64,000 nt of DNA from Flagellimonas sp. HMM57 (GCF_021390175.1 NZ_CP090004.1:2843001-2907000); one strand, 5' to 3'; shown: positions 1 through 8,819, counted from the first letter of the stretch. Translations and numbers: made by a program. Notes: a model not told the origin generated them from the sequence alone.

Positions 1-235
1 TTTTGATTCTTTCCAAATACTCATCTGAAAGTAAATTGACAAAAACATCATCGTAACGATGGTCTCCCGCCATTGTAGCATTGATTGGGTTCAATTTTAG
101 ACCATCTTCATAATAATTGTCCAGAATTTTGGAAAAATTCGCGCTGAGGTCTGGAGTGTTCTCTTGCTTTGGTTCTTGTTTGCACGAAAAAAGTGAAACA
201 AGTATGGCGCATAAAAGAGTGATTTTTTTTGTCAT
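1..235 (-). CDS. DUF885-family lipoprotein, N-terminal part only
   Basis: The reverse strand encodes a protein that starts at 235 and runs off the left edge of the window (78 codons visible). It begins with a lipoprotein signal peptide: MTKK, a hydrophobic stretch, then the lipobox-like LFSC with Cys18. A Lys/Glu-rich linker follows, then the segment NPINATMAGDHRYDD, which resembles the start of DUF885 proteins, a family of predicted metal-dependent envelope hydrolases. It would be a lipid-anchored periplasmic or surface protein. The family call rests on a short segment and is moderate; the lipoprotein signal is clear. Confidence 0.65.
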   Translation of the reverse strand, partial: MTKKITLLCAILVSLFSCKQEPKQENTPDLSANFSKILDNYYEDGLKLNPINATMAGDHRYDDVFVNLLSDEYLERIK

Positions 236-860
236 TTCAAGTAGCTAAACATTTCAGATGCAAAATACTTAAAATAAGGCAATCTAATGTATTGGGTTTC
301 TCGGTTAGACTAAAATGGATGTAATGAGCTGTATGAGCAACATCACTAAAAACTTAACTATGGTTATCATTGTATTGATTAATTTAAAGGGTGAATATTT
401 GTGGTAAACCGGTTATGTTTTTTGAATATAAAATGAGAATTATCAGGTTTCCAAATACTTAGCTAAAAATTAATTAAATTGAATACAAGATTGTAGCTTA
501 AAAAATGAAATCAACTTTAAGAATTATGTGACTTCCTTAAAAAAAAATTTAATTTATAATATAATATGCATATTTAGATAATAAATGATAACAAATGAAG
601 TGGTCTTTTTATGTAAATTTCAAAACCTAAGGGGGTTTTCATTTGGAAAACCACTTTTTTTTGCCATTCCGTTCTCTTGGACAAATAGATTATTGATTCT
701 TTGGACAGTTCATTTGGTAACAGGTTTTTTGTGCTTTTTGAATATTTTATCACCTTAGTTTTTTAATTTGTTTTGTGGTTTACATGTTTTTATGAAACAT
801 TTTTTGTCACTAAGCTATTGACGAATAAATCTTCTTCTATATTTACACCAAATATTATTT
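236..860. other. long intergenic region without a convincing gene
   Basis: This 625-base A+T-rich gap separates the divergent DUF885 lipoprotein and CaCA antiporter genes. I see no open frame with protein-like composition on either strand. The only clear element is an intrinsic terminator at 634-661 pointing rightwards with no gene in front of it, so a short noncoding transcript ending there is possible. Just before the antiporter, TATATTTA near 839-846 is one base off the Bacteroidota -7 consensus. Confidence 0.5.
634..661 (+). terminator. orphan intrinsic terminator
   Basis: GGTTTTC (634-640) and GAAAACC (646-652) form a perfect 7-bp stem with a 5-base loop, followed after two bases by a long T run. 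No coding sequence lies upstream on the plus strand, so it may end a small RNA or a transcript entering from the left. Confidence 0.6.
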
Positions 861-1799
861 TTGGGAAATCTACTTTTTATTGTTCTTGGTCTGGTACTGC
901 TGATTTTGGGAGGAAATTGGTTGTTGAAAGCTGCTGTTGCTCTGTCCTTAAGGCTTGAAATTCCGAAAATAGTGATAGGCATGACAGTGGTTTCTTTCGC
1001 TACCTCTGCTCCCGAGCTCATAGTTAGTATCAAAGCCGCTTTAGATGGATTTCCCGATTTGTCTCTGGGCAATGTTGTAGGGTCTAACATTGCTAATTTG
1101 GGTCTAGTGCTCGGCATTACGGTGTTGTTGGGGAACATAGATGTACGCAAGAGTTTTTACACCACGGATTGGCCGGTAATGATGGTAGCATCTTTATTGT
1201 TTGTTGGCTTTATCTATTTTGATGGGGTCTTGGAACAGTATGAAGGCATTATCATGGTCGTTTTTTTGTTCTTATTTCTTATTTACTTATTGCGTTTTCA
1301 AAAGACTGCGGTTATAGACGAAATGCCCGGAGATGATGTTCCGTTACCTTTACATAAAATCGCCCTGTTTCTAGGGATAGGAGGAACTGCTCTTTGGGGC
1401 GGTTCGGAGTTATTGATAGATGGCGCTGTGGGTCTGGCATCAGCATTTGGAGTGAGCGATAGGGTCATTGGTATTACCATTGTCTCTGTCGGCACAAGTA
1501 TCCCGGAATTGGCAGCATCCATTATCGCTATTATCAAAAAAGAGAAGGCTATCTCTCTGGGCAACCTGATTGGCTCCAATATTTTTAACCTTCTCGCTGT
1601 TTTGGGAATAACTTCTATAATTACACCAATAACCGTTGTTGACCAAGGGTTGCTCTCTAGCGACATCTTCTGGATGCTTGGAATTTCCTTCTTGATACTC
1701 CCTTTGGTGTTTATCCCAAAAGGGTTACGATTAGGATGGCGTGATGGTATAATTCTTGTGGCCTATTATGCAACATTTGTCTATTTTACGATTAGCTAA
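861..1799 (+). CDS. calcium/sodium antiporter, CaCA family (YrbG-like)
   Basis: An inner-membrane cation exchanger of 312 aa, the usual size for bacterial YrbG-type CaCA proteins. It is hydrophobic throughout, with about ten predicted membrane helices in two halves. Both alpha repeats are visible: around residues 41-90 with GMTVVSFATSAPEL and GNVVGSNIANLG, and around residues 195-245 with GITIVSVGTSIPEL and GNLIGSNIFNLL. These carry the acidic and Asn/Ser residues that bind cations in the family. The start is TTG at 861; there is no in-frame ATG nearby and the hydrophobic N-terminus begins right there. It would export Ca2+ (or exchange K+/Na+) to maintain ion balance. It appears to be a single-gene unit. 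Confidence 0.9.
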   Translation: MGNLLFIVLGLVLLILGGNWLLKAAVALSLRLEIPKIVIGMTVVSFATSAPELIVSIKAALDGFPDLSLGNVVGSNIANLGLVLGITVLLGNIDVRKSFYTTDWPVMMVASLLFVGFIYFDGVLEQYEGIIMVVFLFLFLIYLLRFQKTAVIDEMPGDDVPLPLHKIALFLGIGGTALWGGSELLIDGAVGLASAFGVSDRVIGITIVSVGTSIPELAASIIAIIKKEKAISLGNLIGSNIFNLLAVLGITSIITPITVVDQGLLSSDIFWMLGISFLILPLVFIPKGLRLGWRDGIILVAYYATFVYFTIS

Positions 1800-1904
1800 A
1801 TTCTTTTTTTCCTACTGCCCAGACTTCAATATTTTATTAAAAATGAGTAAATAAGTTTTGTGTGGACGTAAAATATATATGCCCAATGAAGTAGTAGAAA
1901 CTAA

Positions 1905-1931
1905 AAAACCGTCCCAAGTTGAGACGGTTTT
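1905..1931. terminator. bidirectional terminator between CaCA antiporter and glnII
   Basis: AAAACCGTC (1905-1913) pairs perfectly with GACGGTTTT (1923-1931), a 9-bp stem. There is a run of T on the minus-strand side (bases 1903-1908 are all A on plus) and a shorter one on plus. It serves mainly the leftward glutamine synthetase gene that ends at 1963. Confidence 0.75.
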
Positions 1932-1962
1932 CTAAAAATGTATTCAACAATTAATTTATATA

Positions 1963-2973
1963 CTAGACATCGGCAGACTTAACGGTCTTAATAATTCGTG
2001 CCGCAATTTTATATGGATCTCCATTGGAGGCTGGTCTTCTATCTTCCAACCAACCTTTCCAGCCTTTCTCAACAGTCATGATAGGAATACGGATAGAAGC
2101 CCCTCTATCAGAAACACCATAACTAAAATCTTTTATAGATGCAGTTTCATGGTCACCTGTTAAGCGTTGATCATTAAATTCACCATAAACTTCAATATGC
2201 TCTTTTGTAACTGGCCTAAATGCCTCGCATATCTTTTCGTAAACATCTTTAGAACCAGCAGTTCTCAATGTTGTGTTCGAGAAGTTTGCGTGCATACCAG
2301 AACCGTTCCAGTCTCCTTTTACAGGTTTTGGGTGATATTCAATGTAGTAACCATAAGACTCTGTCAAACGGTCAAGTAGATATCTGGCGACCCAGATTTC
2401 ATCACCTGCTTTCTGTGCACCTTTGGCGAATAATTGAAATTCCCACTGGCCAGCAGCAACTTCTTGGTTGATACCTTCAAAGTTTAATCCGGCATCAATG
2501 CATTGATTAGCGTGTTCTTCGACTAAATCACGTCCCCAAGTATTTTTTCCTCCTACAGAGCAGTAGTATAGTCCCTGCGGCCCAGGATATCCACCAATAG
2601 GGAAACCAAGTGGCAACTGTGTCTCAGTATCCATAATAAAATACTCTTGCTCAAAACCAAACCAGAAATCAGCGTCAGGGTCATCAATGGTTGCCCTTGA
2701 ATTTGATTCATGCGGTGTACCATCGGCATTCAATACCTCGGTCATAACCAAGTATCCGTTAATGCGTGCTGGGTCTGGGTAAATTGCTACTGGTTTTAAC
2801 AAACAGTCAGAAGAACCTCCTTCGGCTTGTTTTGTAGAACTCCCATCAAAAGACCACATTGGGCAGTCTTCTAGTTTACCACTAAAATCATCTTCGATTT
2901 TTGTTTTACTTCTTAAGTTGGCAGTTGGTTTGTAACCATCCAACCAAATGTACTCTAATTTAGATTTGCTCAT
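1963..2973 (-). CDS. glnII: glutamine synthetase, type II (eukaryotic-like)
   Basis: It makes glutamine from glutamate, ammonia and ATP in the cytoplasm. The 336-aa length fits the compact GSII family rather than the about 470-aa GSI or about 720-aa GSIII. Motifs include the beta-grasp segment WSFDGSSTKQAEG around residues 40-52, WFGFEQEYF (glutamate and metal site) around 104-112, GINQEVAAGQWEFQ around 168-181, and WNGSGMHANFS around 222-232. It is transcribed divergently from a type III enzyme at 3183; the two share a 209-base control region. A TAnnTTTG element on the minus strand at 3018-3011 would give a leader of about 30 bases. Confidence 0.95.
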   Translation of the reverse strand: MSKSKLEYIWLDGYKPTANLRSKTKIEDDFSGKLEDCPMWSFDGSSTKQAEGGSSDCLLKPVAIYPDPARINGYLVMTEVLNADGTPHESNSRATIDDPDADFWFGFEQEYFIMDTETQLPLGFPIGGYPGPQGLYYCSVGGKNTWGRDLVEEHANQCIDAGLNFEGINQEVAAGQWEFQLFAKGAQKAGDEIWVARYLLDRLTESYGYYIEYHPKPVKGDWNGSGMHANFSNTTLRTAGSKDVYEKICEAFRPVTKEHIEVYGEFNDQRLTGDHETASIKDFSYGVSDRGASIRIPIMTVEKGWKGWLEDRRPASNGDPYKIAARIIKTVKSADV

Positions 2974-3010
2974 AATTCCGGCAGTTATTTGTTCTCAAGT
3001 TTACGATTGA

Positions 3011-3018
3011 CAAAAATA
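3011..3018 (-). promoter_or_regulatory. -7 element for glnII
   Basis: Read on the minus strand this is TATTTTTG, an exact match to the Bacteroidota -7 consensus TAnnTTTG, 38 bases upstream of the glnII ATG. No clear -33 TTTG is seen at the usual spacing. Confidence 0.45.
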
Positions 3019-3156
3019 TGTTTTTCATTCAATAATATAGGTTTATGAGGGTTAAAATCACAAACTAATGGATATATTTTAAATTACCCCTATTTTGTGT
3101 AGGGCTGAATGAAAAAAAAGTAAATTTTGAAGGATATATTATTAAATTGTTAATTG

Positions 3157-3164
3157 TAGCTTTG
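3157..3164 (+). promoter_or_regulatory. -7 element for glnN
   Basis: TAGCTTTG is an exact match to TAnnTTTG and lies 19 bases before the glnN ATG. Transcription would start near 3171, giving a very short leader. The -33 element is not obvious. Confidence 0.5.
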
Positions 3165-3182
3165 TGATTTAAATTTTAAGTA

Positions 3183-5366
3183 ATGTCAAATACAAGATTT
3201 GAAGCACTGACAAAGAGTCGTAAAAGGGTTCACGCTACAGGGGAAACAGGCAAACGTTCTGAATTGTTCGGAAAAAACGTCTTTAATGAAGAACGAATGC
3301 TTCAGTTTTTGACCAGGGAAGCCTTTGATAAGGTCAAATCCGCCATTTTTCAAGGAAATAAAATAGATAGAAAGATTGCGGACCAAGTTGCGGAAGGTAT
3401 GAAAGCATGGGCACTGTCTATGGGTGCTACGCATTACACACACTGGTTTCAACCCTTAACAGGTTCCACGGCGGAAAAGCACGATGCATTTTTTGACATA
3501 CTATCGGATGGAAGAGCGATGGAAAAATTTGAAGGTGCCCAACTGGTACAACAAGAACCAGATGCTTCTAGCTTTCCAAGTGGTGGAATACGTAATACTT
3601 TCGAAGCAAGAGGGTATACCGCTTGGGATCCCACATCACCAGCTTTTATCTATAAAACAACACTTTGCATCCCAACAATTTTTGTTGCATATACAGGTGA
3701 GGCATTGGATAATAAGGCTCCATTATTAAGAGCTTTGCATGCCGTGGATGAAGCTGCAACGGCAGTGGCTCAATATTTTGATAAAAATGTGCGTAAGGTC
3801 TATGCAACTTTAGGCTGGGAACAAGAATACTTTCTAGTGGATAAGGCACTTGCACAGTCTAGGTTGGATATTGTAATGACAGGACGTACCTTGGTGGGCA
3901 ACCCTGCCGCAAAAGGCCAACAATTGGACGACCATTATTTTGGAGTGATTCCTGCCAGGGCACTCAATTTTATGAGTGATTTGGAAAAACAGTGTACCAA
4001 GTTGGGTATTCCGGTCAAGACCCGCCATAATGAAGTGGCCCCAAATCAGTTTGAACTTGCGCCCGTTTTCGAAGAAGCTAACCTTTCCGTAGATCACAAT
4101 TTGTTGTTGATGGATGTCATGGAAGAAATTGCTGATAAACATAATTTTACCGTCCTTTTTCATGAAAAGCCCTTCGCTGGTGTAAATGGCTCGGGAAAGC
4201 ATAATAATTGGTCTTTGGCAACAAATACTGGGGTCAATCTTCTGAGCCCGGGCTCTACACCAATGAAGAACCTTCAATTTTTGACCTTTTTTATTAATAC
4301 TATAAAAGCTGTTGATATTTATGAGGAGTTGTTGCGCTCTTCTATTGCATCTGCCAGTAATGACCATAGATTGGGTGCCAATGAAGCACCACCTTCCATT
4401 ATTTCCATTTTTATTGGAAAACAATTGAGTGATGTTCTTGATGAACTGGAAGGCGTTTCCAAAGGAAAATTATCACCTCAAGAGAAAACGGAACTTAAAC
4501 TGAATGTAGTCGGTAAAATTCCTGAAATCCTATTGGACAATACCGACAGAAACAGAACCTCACCTTTTGCTTTTACAGGAAACAAGTTCGAAATTAGAGG
4601 TGTTGGTGCAAAGACCAATTGCGCAAAACCCATGACCATTTTGAATACTATTGTTGCCAAGCAGCTGAAGGATTTTAAGAAAGAGGTCGATACCTTAATA
4701 GACAAAAAGAATCTTAAAAAAGATGAGGCAGTCTTTAATGTGTTGCGGGAATATATTAAAACCTCCAAGCGAATCCGGTTTGATGGTGATGGCTACGGAA
4801 TGGAATGGCAGGAAGAAGCCAGAAGAAGAAAACTGAGCAATAATAAAAATACACCAGAAGCACTTCAGGTGCTAACGTCTAAAGAAAGTGTAGCACTTTT
4901 TAAGGATATGGACGTTATGAGCGAAGTGGAGCTAAACGCGCATCAAGAAGTAGAGTTGGAAGCCTATATTTTTCATCTTCAGATCGAGGGGAGAGTGCTG
5001 GGAGAAATGGTGTACAATCACATCATACCTGCTGCATTGCGTTATCAGAATTTGCTTTTGGAAAATGTAAAGGGCCTTAAAGAAGTCTATGGAGCAGCTC
5101 ACAAAAAAGTTGCTGAGGGGCAATTGAATATTCTGGAACAGATCGGGGAGCACATATCGGAAATCAAAAAACAAACGGATGATATGACTGCTGCTCGTAG
5201 ACGTGCCAATGGACTCTCTACAATCAATAAAAAAGCTCAAGCGTATTGTAATAACGTAAAACCCTATTTTGAAACCATACGGGAGCAATCTGACAAGTTG
5301 GAAAAATTGATTTCAGACGATTTATGGCCATTCACCAAATATAGGGAGTTGCTATTTGCGAGGTGA
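3183..5366 (+). CDS. glnN: glutamine synthetase, type III (GlnN)
   Basis: A 727-aa enzyme of the GSIII family, the large hexamer-of-dimers form common in Bacteroidota and cyanobacteria. Signature pieces are the N-terminal GSIII-specific region around residues 1-170 (with THWFQPLTGSTAEKHDAF), LGWEQEYFLVDK around 215-226, RHNEVAPNQFELAP around 282-295, and HEKPFAGVNGSGKHNNWS around 328-345, which carries the catalytic metal and glutamate ligands. The C-terminal third is helical. It makes glutamine from glutamate and ammonia. Its partner at 1963-2973 is an unrelated GSII, so two enzyme types are encoded back to back, near a P-II/Amt operon about 22 kb away. Confidence 0.96.
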   Translation: MSNTRFEALTKSRKRVHATGETGKRSELFGKNVFNEERMLQFLTREAFDKVKSAIFQGNKIDRKIADQVAEGMKAWALSMGATHYTHWFQPLTGSTAEKHDAFFDILSDGRAMEKFEGAQLVQQEPDASSFPSGGIRNTFEARGYTAWDPTSPAFIYKTTLCIPTIFVAYTGEALDNKAPLLRALHAVDEAATAVAQYFDKNVRKVYATLGWEQEYFLVDKALAQSRLDIVMTGRTLVGNPAAKGQQLDDHYFGVIPARALNFMSDLEKQCTKLGIPVKTRHNEVAPNQFELAPVFEEANLSVDHNLLLMDVMEEIADKHNFTVLFHEKPFAGVNGSGKHNNWSLATNTGVNLLSPGSTPMKNLQFLTFFINTIKAVDIYEELLRSSIASASNDHRLGANEAPPSIISIFIGKQLSDVLDELEGVSKGKLSPQEKTELKLNVVGKIPEILLDNTDRNRTSPFAFTGNKFEIRGVGAKTNCAKPMTILNTIVAKQLKDFKKEVDTLIDKKNLKKDEAVFNVLREYIKTSKRIRFDGDGYGMEWQEEARRRKLSNNKNTPEALQVLTSKESVALFKDMDVMSEVELNAHQEVELEAYIFHLQIEGRVLGEMVYNHIIPAALRYQNLLLENVKGLKEVYGAAHKKVAEGQLNILEQIGEHISEIKKQTDDMTAARRRANGLSTINKKAQAYCNNVKPYFETIREQSDKLEKLISDDLWPFTKYRELLFAR

Positions 5367-5444
5367 TCAAGAAAAGATGAAAGCCGACGTTAGCAGAACT
5401 TAAAAGAATAAAATCATATTTCGGGTTAATTAACAGCTTTCCGC

Positions 5445-5452
5445 TATTTTTG
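5445..5452 (+). promoter_or_regulatory. -7 element for purM
   Basis: TATTTTTG matches TAnnTTTG exactly, 15 bases before the purM ATG. The leader would be only about 8 bases. Confidence 0.45.
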
Positions 5453-5466
5453 CGCAAAGCAAATTT

Positions 5467-6645
5467 ATGTCTTCAGACACTAGTAAAAGATATGCCCAAC
5501 GTGGAGTTTCGGCTTCAAAGGAAGATGTGCACAACGCCATAAAAAATATTGATAAAGGGCTTTTTCCCAAGGCTTTTTGTAAAGTAGTACCAGATTACCT
5601 CACAGGTAGTAACGAGCATTGTTTGGTGATGCATGCAGATGGTGCTGGGACAAAGTCTTCGTTGGCATACATGTATTGGAAGGAAACAGGGGACATTTCG
5701 GTTTGGAAAGGAATAGCCCAAGACGCACTCATCATGAACGTGGACGATTTAATCTGTGTTGGGGCCACGGACAACATCATGTTATCCTCTACCATAGGAC
5801 GAAATAAAAATGTAATACCAGGGGAAGTTATTTCTGCTATCATCAATGGCACCGAGGAGTTAATTGCCGATTTGAAAAATCACGGAATAACCATTCATTC
5901 CACTGGCGGGGAAACTGCCGATGTTGGGGATTTGGTACGCACCATCATCGTAGATTCAACGGTTACGGCCCGCGTTGAACGAAAAAATATCATTGATAAT
6001 GCCAATATAAAAGCGGGAGATGTTATCATAGGTTTGGCATCTTTTGGTCAGGCAACCTATGAAAATGAATATAATGGTGGTATGGGCAGTAACGGCCTTA
6101 CCTCTGCACGCCATGATGTCTTTGGGAAGTATCTGGCTGAAAAATATCCAGAAAGTTTTGATCCATCTGTTCCCGATGAACTGGTCTACTCTGGTACTAC
6201 AGAGCTTACGGCAGATGTACCTAATTCTACATTGGATGCGGGTAAGCTGGTGCTTTCACCTACTAGAACATATGCCCCTATCATTAAAGAAGTATTGGAA
6301 AATTATACAGCCAAAGACATCCACGGCATGGTACATTGCAGTGGGGGAGCTCAGACAAAAATCCTTCACTTTGTCGAAAATCTTCATATTATCAAAGACA
6401 ATATGTTTTCCATTCCTCCGCTTTTTAAGTTGATCCAAGAGCAATCAGGGACCGACTGGAAAGAAATGTATCAGGTTTTTAACTGTGGCCATCGTATGGA
6501 ACTTTATGTGAATGAGGCGGTTGCATCGGATATTATTGAAATTTCGCAAAGCTTTAATGTGGATGCCCAAATTATAGGTCATGTAGAAAGTGTCCGTTCC
6601 AAAAAACTGACCATCAAAAGTGAGTTTGGCAAGTTTGAATATTGA
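5467..6645 (+). CDS. purM: phosphoribosylformylglycinamidine cyclo-ligase (AIR synthetase)
   Basis: It catalyses ATP-dependent ring closure of FGAM to aminoimidazole ribonucleotide, step five of purine synthesis. Family marks include the N-terminal YAQRGVS, the MHADGAGTKS nucleotide loop near residue 57, VDDLICVGA around 92-100, and HSTGGETADVGD around 144-155. At 392 aa it is longer than the about 345-aa E. coli enzyme, a form I associate with Bacteroidota. The ATG at 5467 follows closely on a -7 element. It stands alone; the Rieske gene starts 47 bases downstream. Confidence 0.93.
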   Translation: MSSDTSKRYAQRGVSASKEDVHNAIKNIDKGLFPKAFCKVVPDYLTGSNEHCLVMHADGAGTKSSLAYMYWKETGDISVWKGIAQDALIMNVDDLICVGATDNIMLSSTIGRNKNVIPGEVISAIINGTEELIADLKNHGITIHSTGGETADVGDLVRTIIVDSTVTARVERKNIIDNANIKAGDVIIGLASFGQATYENEYNGGMGSNGLTSARHDVFGKYLAEKYPESFDPSVPDELVYSGTTELTADVPNSTLDAGKLVLSPTRTYAPIIKEVLENYTAKDIHGMVHCSGGAQTKILHFVENLHIIKDNMFSIPPLFKLIQEQSGTDWKEMYQVFNCGHRMELYVNEAVASDIIEISQSFNVDAQIIGHVESVRSKKLTIKSEFGKFEY

Positions 6646-6692
6646 CATACGATTTAGGGTAAATTAACGTTATTTCTACATAACCCCACGCT

Positions 6693-7148
6693 ATGGAAAG
6701 AAAAGCTTTTTTAAGGAGTTTGGGTGCAGGCGCTGCTTTTGCCCTTACTTTTCCTTGTTTACATGGTTGTTCTAATGATTCAGAAGATTTGGAGCAATTC
6801 CCAGAACCGGACGGAGTTGACTTTACAATAGATTTGACATCTGCTGAAGCTACTCCATTAGCTGACAACGGGGGATTCATCCTCGTGAAATCAAGTCAAA
6901 GTTTAGGGTACACAGACATCGTCGTCGCCAGAAATCTTGAGGGCGATTTAATTGCTGCAAGTCAGATTTGTAGTCATCAGCAAACTGAGGAGGTGCGTTT
7001 TATTTCTGAAGATGGTGGGATTTTCAGATGTTCTACCCATGGTTCAAGGTTCGATCAGGACGGTACACCTTTAAATTCGATAACAAGCAACCCTTTACGG
7101 GTCTTTAATACAGAACTTACGGATTCTACCCTTCGTGTTTTTGAATAG
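6693..7148 (+). CDS. Rieske [2Fe-2S] domain protein, exported
   Basis: A small 151-aa Rieske protein. The N-terminus ERKAFLRSLGAGAAFAL resembles a Tat-type signal with R-K instead of R-R, and ends in the lipobox-like LHGC near residue 26, so it is probably an envelope lipoprotein. The cluster-binding boxes are CSHQ (near residue 92) and CSTHGS (near residue 112), spaced as in Rieske folds with two Cys and two His. It is the first gene of a tightly packed set with a thioredoxin, ApbE, DUF4266 and DUF3570, which suggests electron transfer outside the cytoplasmic membrane. The partner redox protein is unknown. Confidence 0.85.
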   Translation: MERKAFLRSLGAGAAFALTFPCLHGCSNDSEDLEQFPEPDGVDFTIDLTSAEATPLADNGGFILVKSSQSLGYTDIVVARNLEGDLIAASQICSHQQTEEVRFISEDGGIFRCSTHGSRFDQDGTPLNSITSNPLRVFNTELTDSTLRVFE

Positions 7149-7169
7149 AGGTACACTTAATCTAGGTTT

Positions 7170-7608
7170 ATGAAAAATGTTATGCTTATGGCATTTTATT
7201 TTTTTGTTGCCACGTTGCAAGCGCAATTGTGGCAAGAAACCTTTGATGGTGCTATTGATCAAGCAAATGAAGAGAACAAACCCATTGTTTTGGTTTTTTC
7301 GGGGTCGGACTGGTGTGCGCCCTGCATTCGTTTAAAACGAAGTATTCTTGAATCGGATTATTTTAAAACGTATGCGTCTGCCAACTACATTTTGTACAAT
7401 GCCGATTTCCCAAGAAAGAAAAAAAAATCAACTTCCCTTAGATAAGTTGAACACCAATAAATCCTTGGCAGAAAAATATAATCCAAAGGGATACTTTCCA
7501 CTAGTTGTGCTCATGGACAAGCAGCAAGTGGTGTTGGGAAAAACAGGTTTCTCTAAAAAGAATTCGCCGGAAGAATATGTTTCGGTACTGAACGGGTTTC
7601 TAGAATGA
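7170..7608 (+). pseudogene. thioredoxin-family protein, frame broken at an A9 run
   Basis: An exported thioredoxin-like protein read in two frames. Frame one (7170 onward) gives a signal peptide ending TLQAQ, the helix and strand before the active site, and SDWCAPC (redox CxxC) near residue 51. It then reaches a run of nine A at 7419-7427 and stops at 7445. The conserved remainder (KYNPKGYFPLVVLMDKQ and GKTGFSKK) continues in the next frame to a TGA at 7606-7608, overlapping the apbE ATG as ATGA. Removing one A restores a 145-aa protein of normal length. It may be a true mutation, a sequencing error, or a site where polymerase slippage on A9 yields some full-length product. The preserved downstream half and the coupled stop argue against old decay. 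Confidence 0.75.
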
Positions 7609-8600
7609 GAACAGTACTGATCATTTTTTGTAGCTTATGCTGTATGCTTTCCCAAGGGCAGCGGCAAGAAGATGTTACCGTAAAGCGTACGTTGAAGCTA
7701 ATGGGAACTACGTTCGAAATAATTGTGGTTGCGCCTAACGAGGACATTGGCTACCTTGATATTGATGAAGCTGTATCAGAAATAGAGCGAATCGAAAAAA
7801 TGATATCTTCTTGGGATGAAGCATCAGAGACATCATTGATCAATAAAAATGCCGGTATTAAACCGGTAAAAGTATCACCCGAATTATTCCGATTGATTGA
7901 GCGTTCAAAAAAAATATCCGAAATCACTGATGGGGCTTTCGATATTACGTATGCATCCATAGATAAAGTTTGGAGATTTGATGGTACCATGAAAAAAGTA
8001 CCTGAAAAAGGACACATACAACAGTCCATTGCTAAGATTGGATACGGAAAAATAGTATTGAACTCCATGGAACGAACGGTTTATTTGACAGAGCCTGGAA
8101 TGCGTATCGGCTTTGGGGCTATTGGAAAGGGGTATGCTGCCGACAAGGCTAAAGAACTTATGGTCTCGAAACAGGTAAAAGGAGGGATTATCAATGCTTC
8201 TGGTGATTTGACCACATGGGGCACAAAAGCCTCTGGAGAAAAATGGGTTATAGGAATATCCAATCCTCTGGACAAGGATAAAGTTTTTAGTTGGTTGCCC
8301 ATAGTGGAATCTTCAGTAGCTACGTCTGGTAATTATGAAAAGTATGTAACGCTCGACGGCAAAAAATATTCTCACATCATTGATCCACGAACCGGCTATC
8401 CAACAGAGGGAATTAACAGTGTATCTATTTTTGCAAAGACTGCGGAATTGTGTGATGCCTTGGCAACGGCTGTTTTTATAATGGGGAAGGACAGCGGAAT
8501 ACATATGATAAATCAGATTGATGGGGTAGAGGTCGTTCTGGTTGATTCTGATAATAAGATTCACAAGAGTTCTGGAATCGTTTTTGACAAAAAGCTGTAA
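7605..8600 (+). CDS. apbE: FAD:protein FMN transferase (ApbE family)
   Basis: A 331-aa exported enzyme that moves FMN from FAD onto Thr or Ser of target proteins in the periplasm. It has an N-terminal signal peptide (to about residue 20), LMGTTFEI near residue 32, GFGAIGKGYAADKA near 169-182, INASGDLTTWG near 196-206 (the family usually has AGGDL), and HIIDPRTGYPT near 257-267. The C-terminal DALATAVFIMG is the usual metal and flavin-site helix. Its ATG overlaps the thioredoxin stop by four bases, indicating translational coupling. No FMN-binding-domain target protein is visible next to it, so its substrate is not obvious. Confidence 0.92.
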   Translation: MRTVLIIFCSLCCMLSQGQRQEDVTVKRTLKLMGTTFEIIVVAPNEDIGYLDIDEAVSEIERIEKMISSWDEASETSLINKNAGIKPVKVSPELFRLIERSKKISEITDGAFDITYASIDKVWRFDGTMKKVPEKGHIQQSIAKIGYGKIVLNSMERTVYLTEPGMRIGFGAIGKGYAADKAKELMVSKQVKGGIINASGDLTTWGTKASGEKWVIGISNPLDKDKVFSWLPIVESSVATSGNYEKYVTLDGKKYSHIIDPRTGYPTEGINSVSIFAKTAELCDALATAVFIMGKDSGIHMINQIDGVEVVLVDSDNKIHKSSGIVFDKKL

Positions 8601-8609
8601 TTTTAACAT

Positions 8610-8819
8610 ATGCAAAAACTTCTGTATCTCTTTGTTTTGTTGATAGTCACCAGTTCTTGTGTAGTGGTCAGGGAATATGACAAGGTTTATATCAATGATG
8701 CTGAAATGCAATTGGGCGCGCGTGCTTCTGAACGTTTTGAGACCAATTTTCAAATCTATAGGGAAGCTTCGGCAGGTGCCAATGGTGGAAAAACAGGAGG
8801 TGGCTGTGGGTGCAACTAA
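8610..8819 (+). CDS. DUF4266-like small lipoprotein with Gly/Cys tail
   Basis: A 69-aa lipoprotein. The signal peptide ends in TSSC (Cys17), which would be lipidated. A short central part (EYDKVYINDAEMQLG) is followed by a low-complexity C-terminus ending GGKTGGGCGCN. The shape and the neighbourhood (ApbE before, DUF3570 after) fit the DUF4266 family. The closing CGC could bind a metal, carry a modification or form a disulfide handled by the neighbouring thioredoxin; that is inference. It starts 9 bases after apbE and ends 4 bases before the next gene, so it is almost certainly in the same transcript. Confidence 0.8.
   Translation: MQKLLYLFVLLIVTSSCVVVREYDKVYINDAEMQLGARASERFETNFQIYREASAGANGGKTGGGCGCN

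Noticed and set aside
3834..4424. 196-aa minus-strand open frame inside glnN
   Set aside because: It lies wholly antisense to a strongly supported gene and has no family-like segment or promoter.
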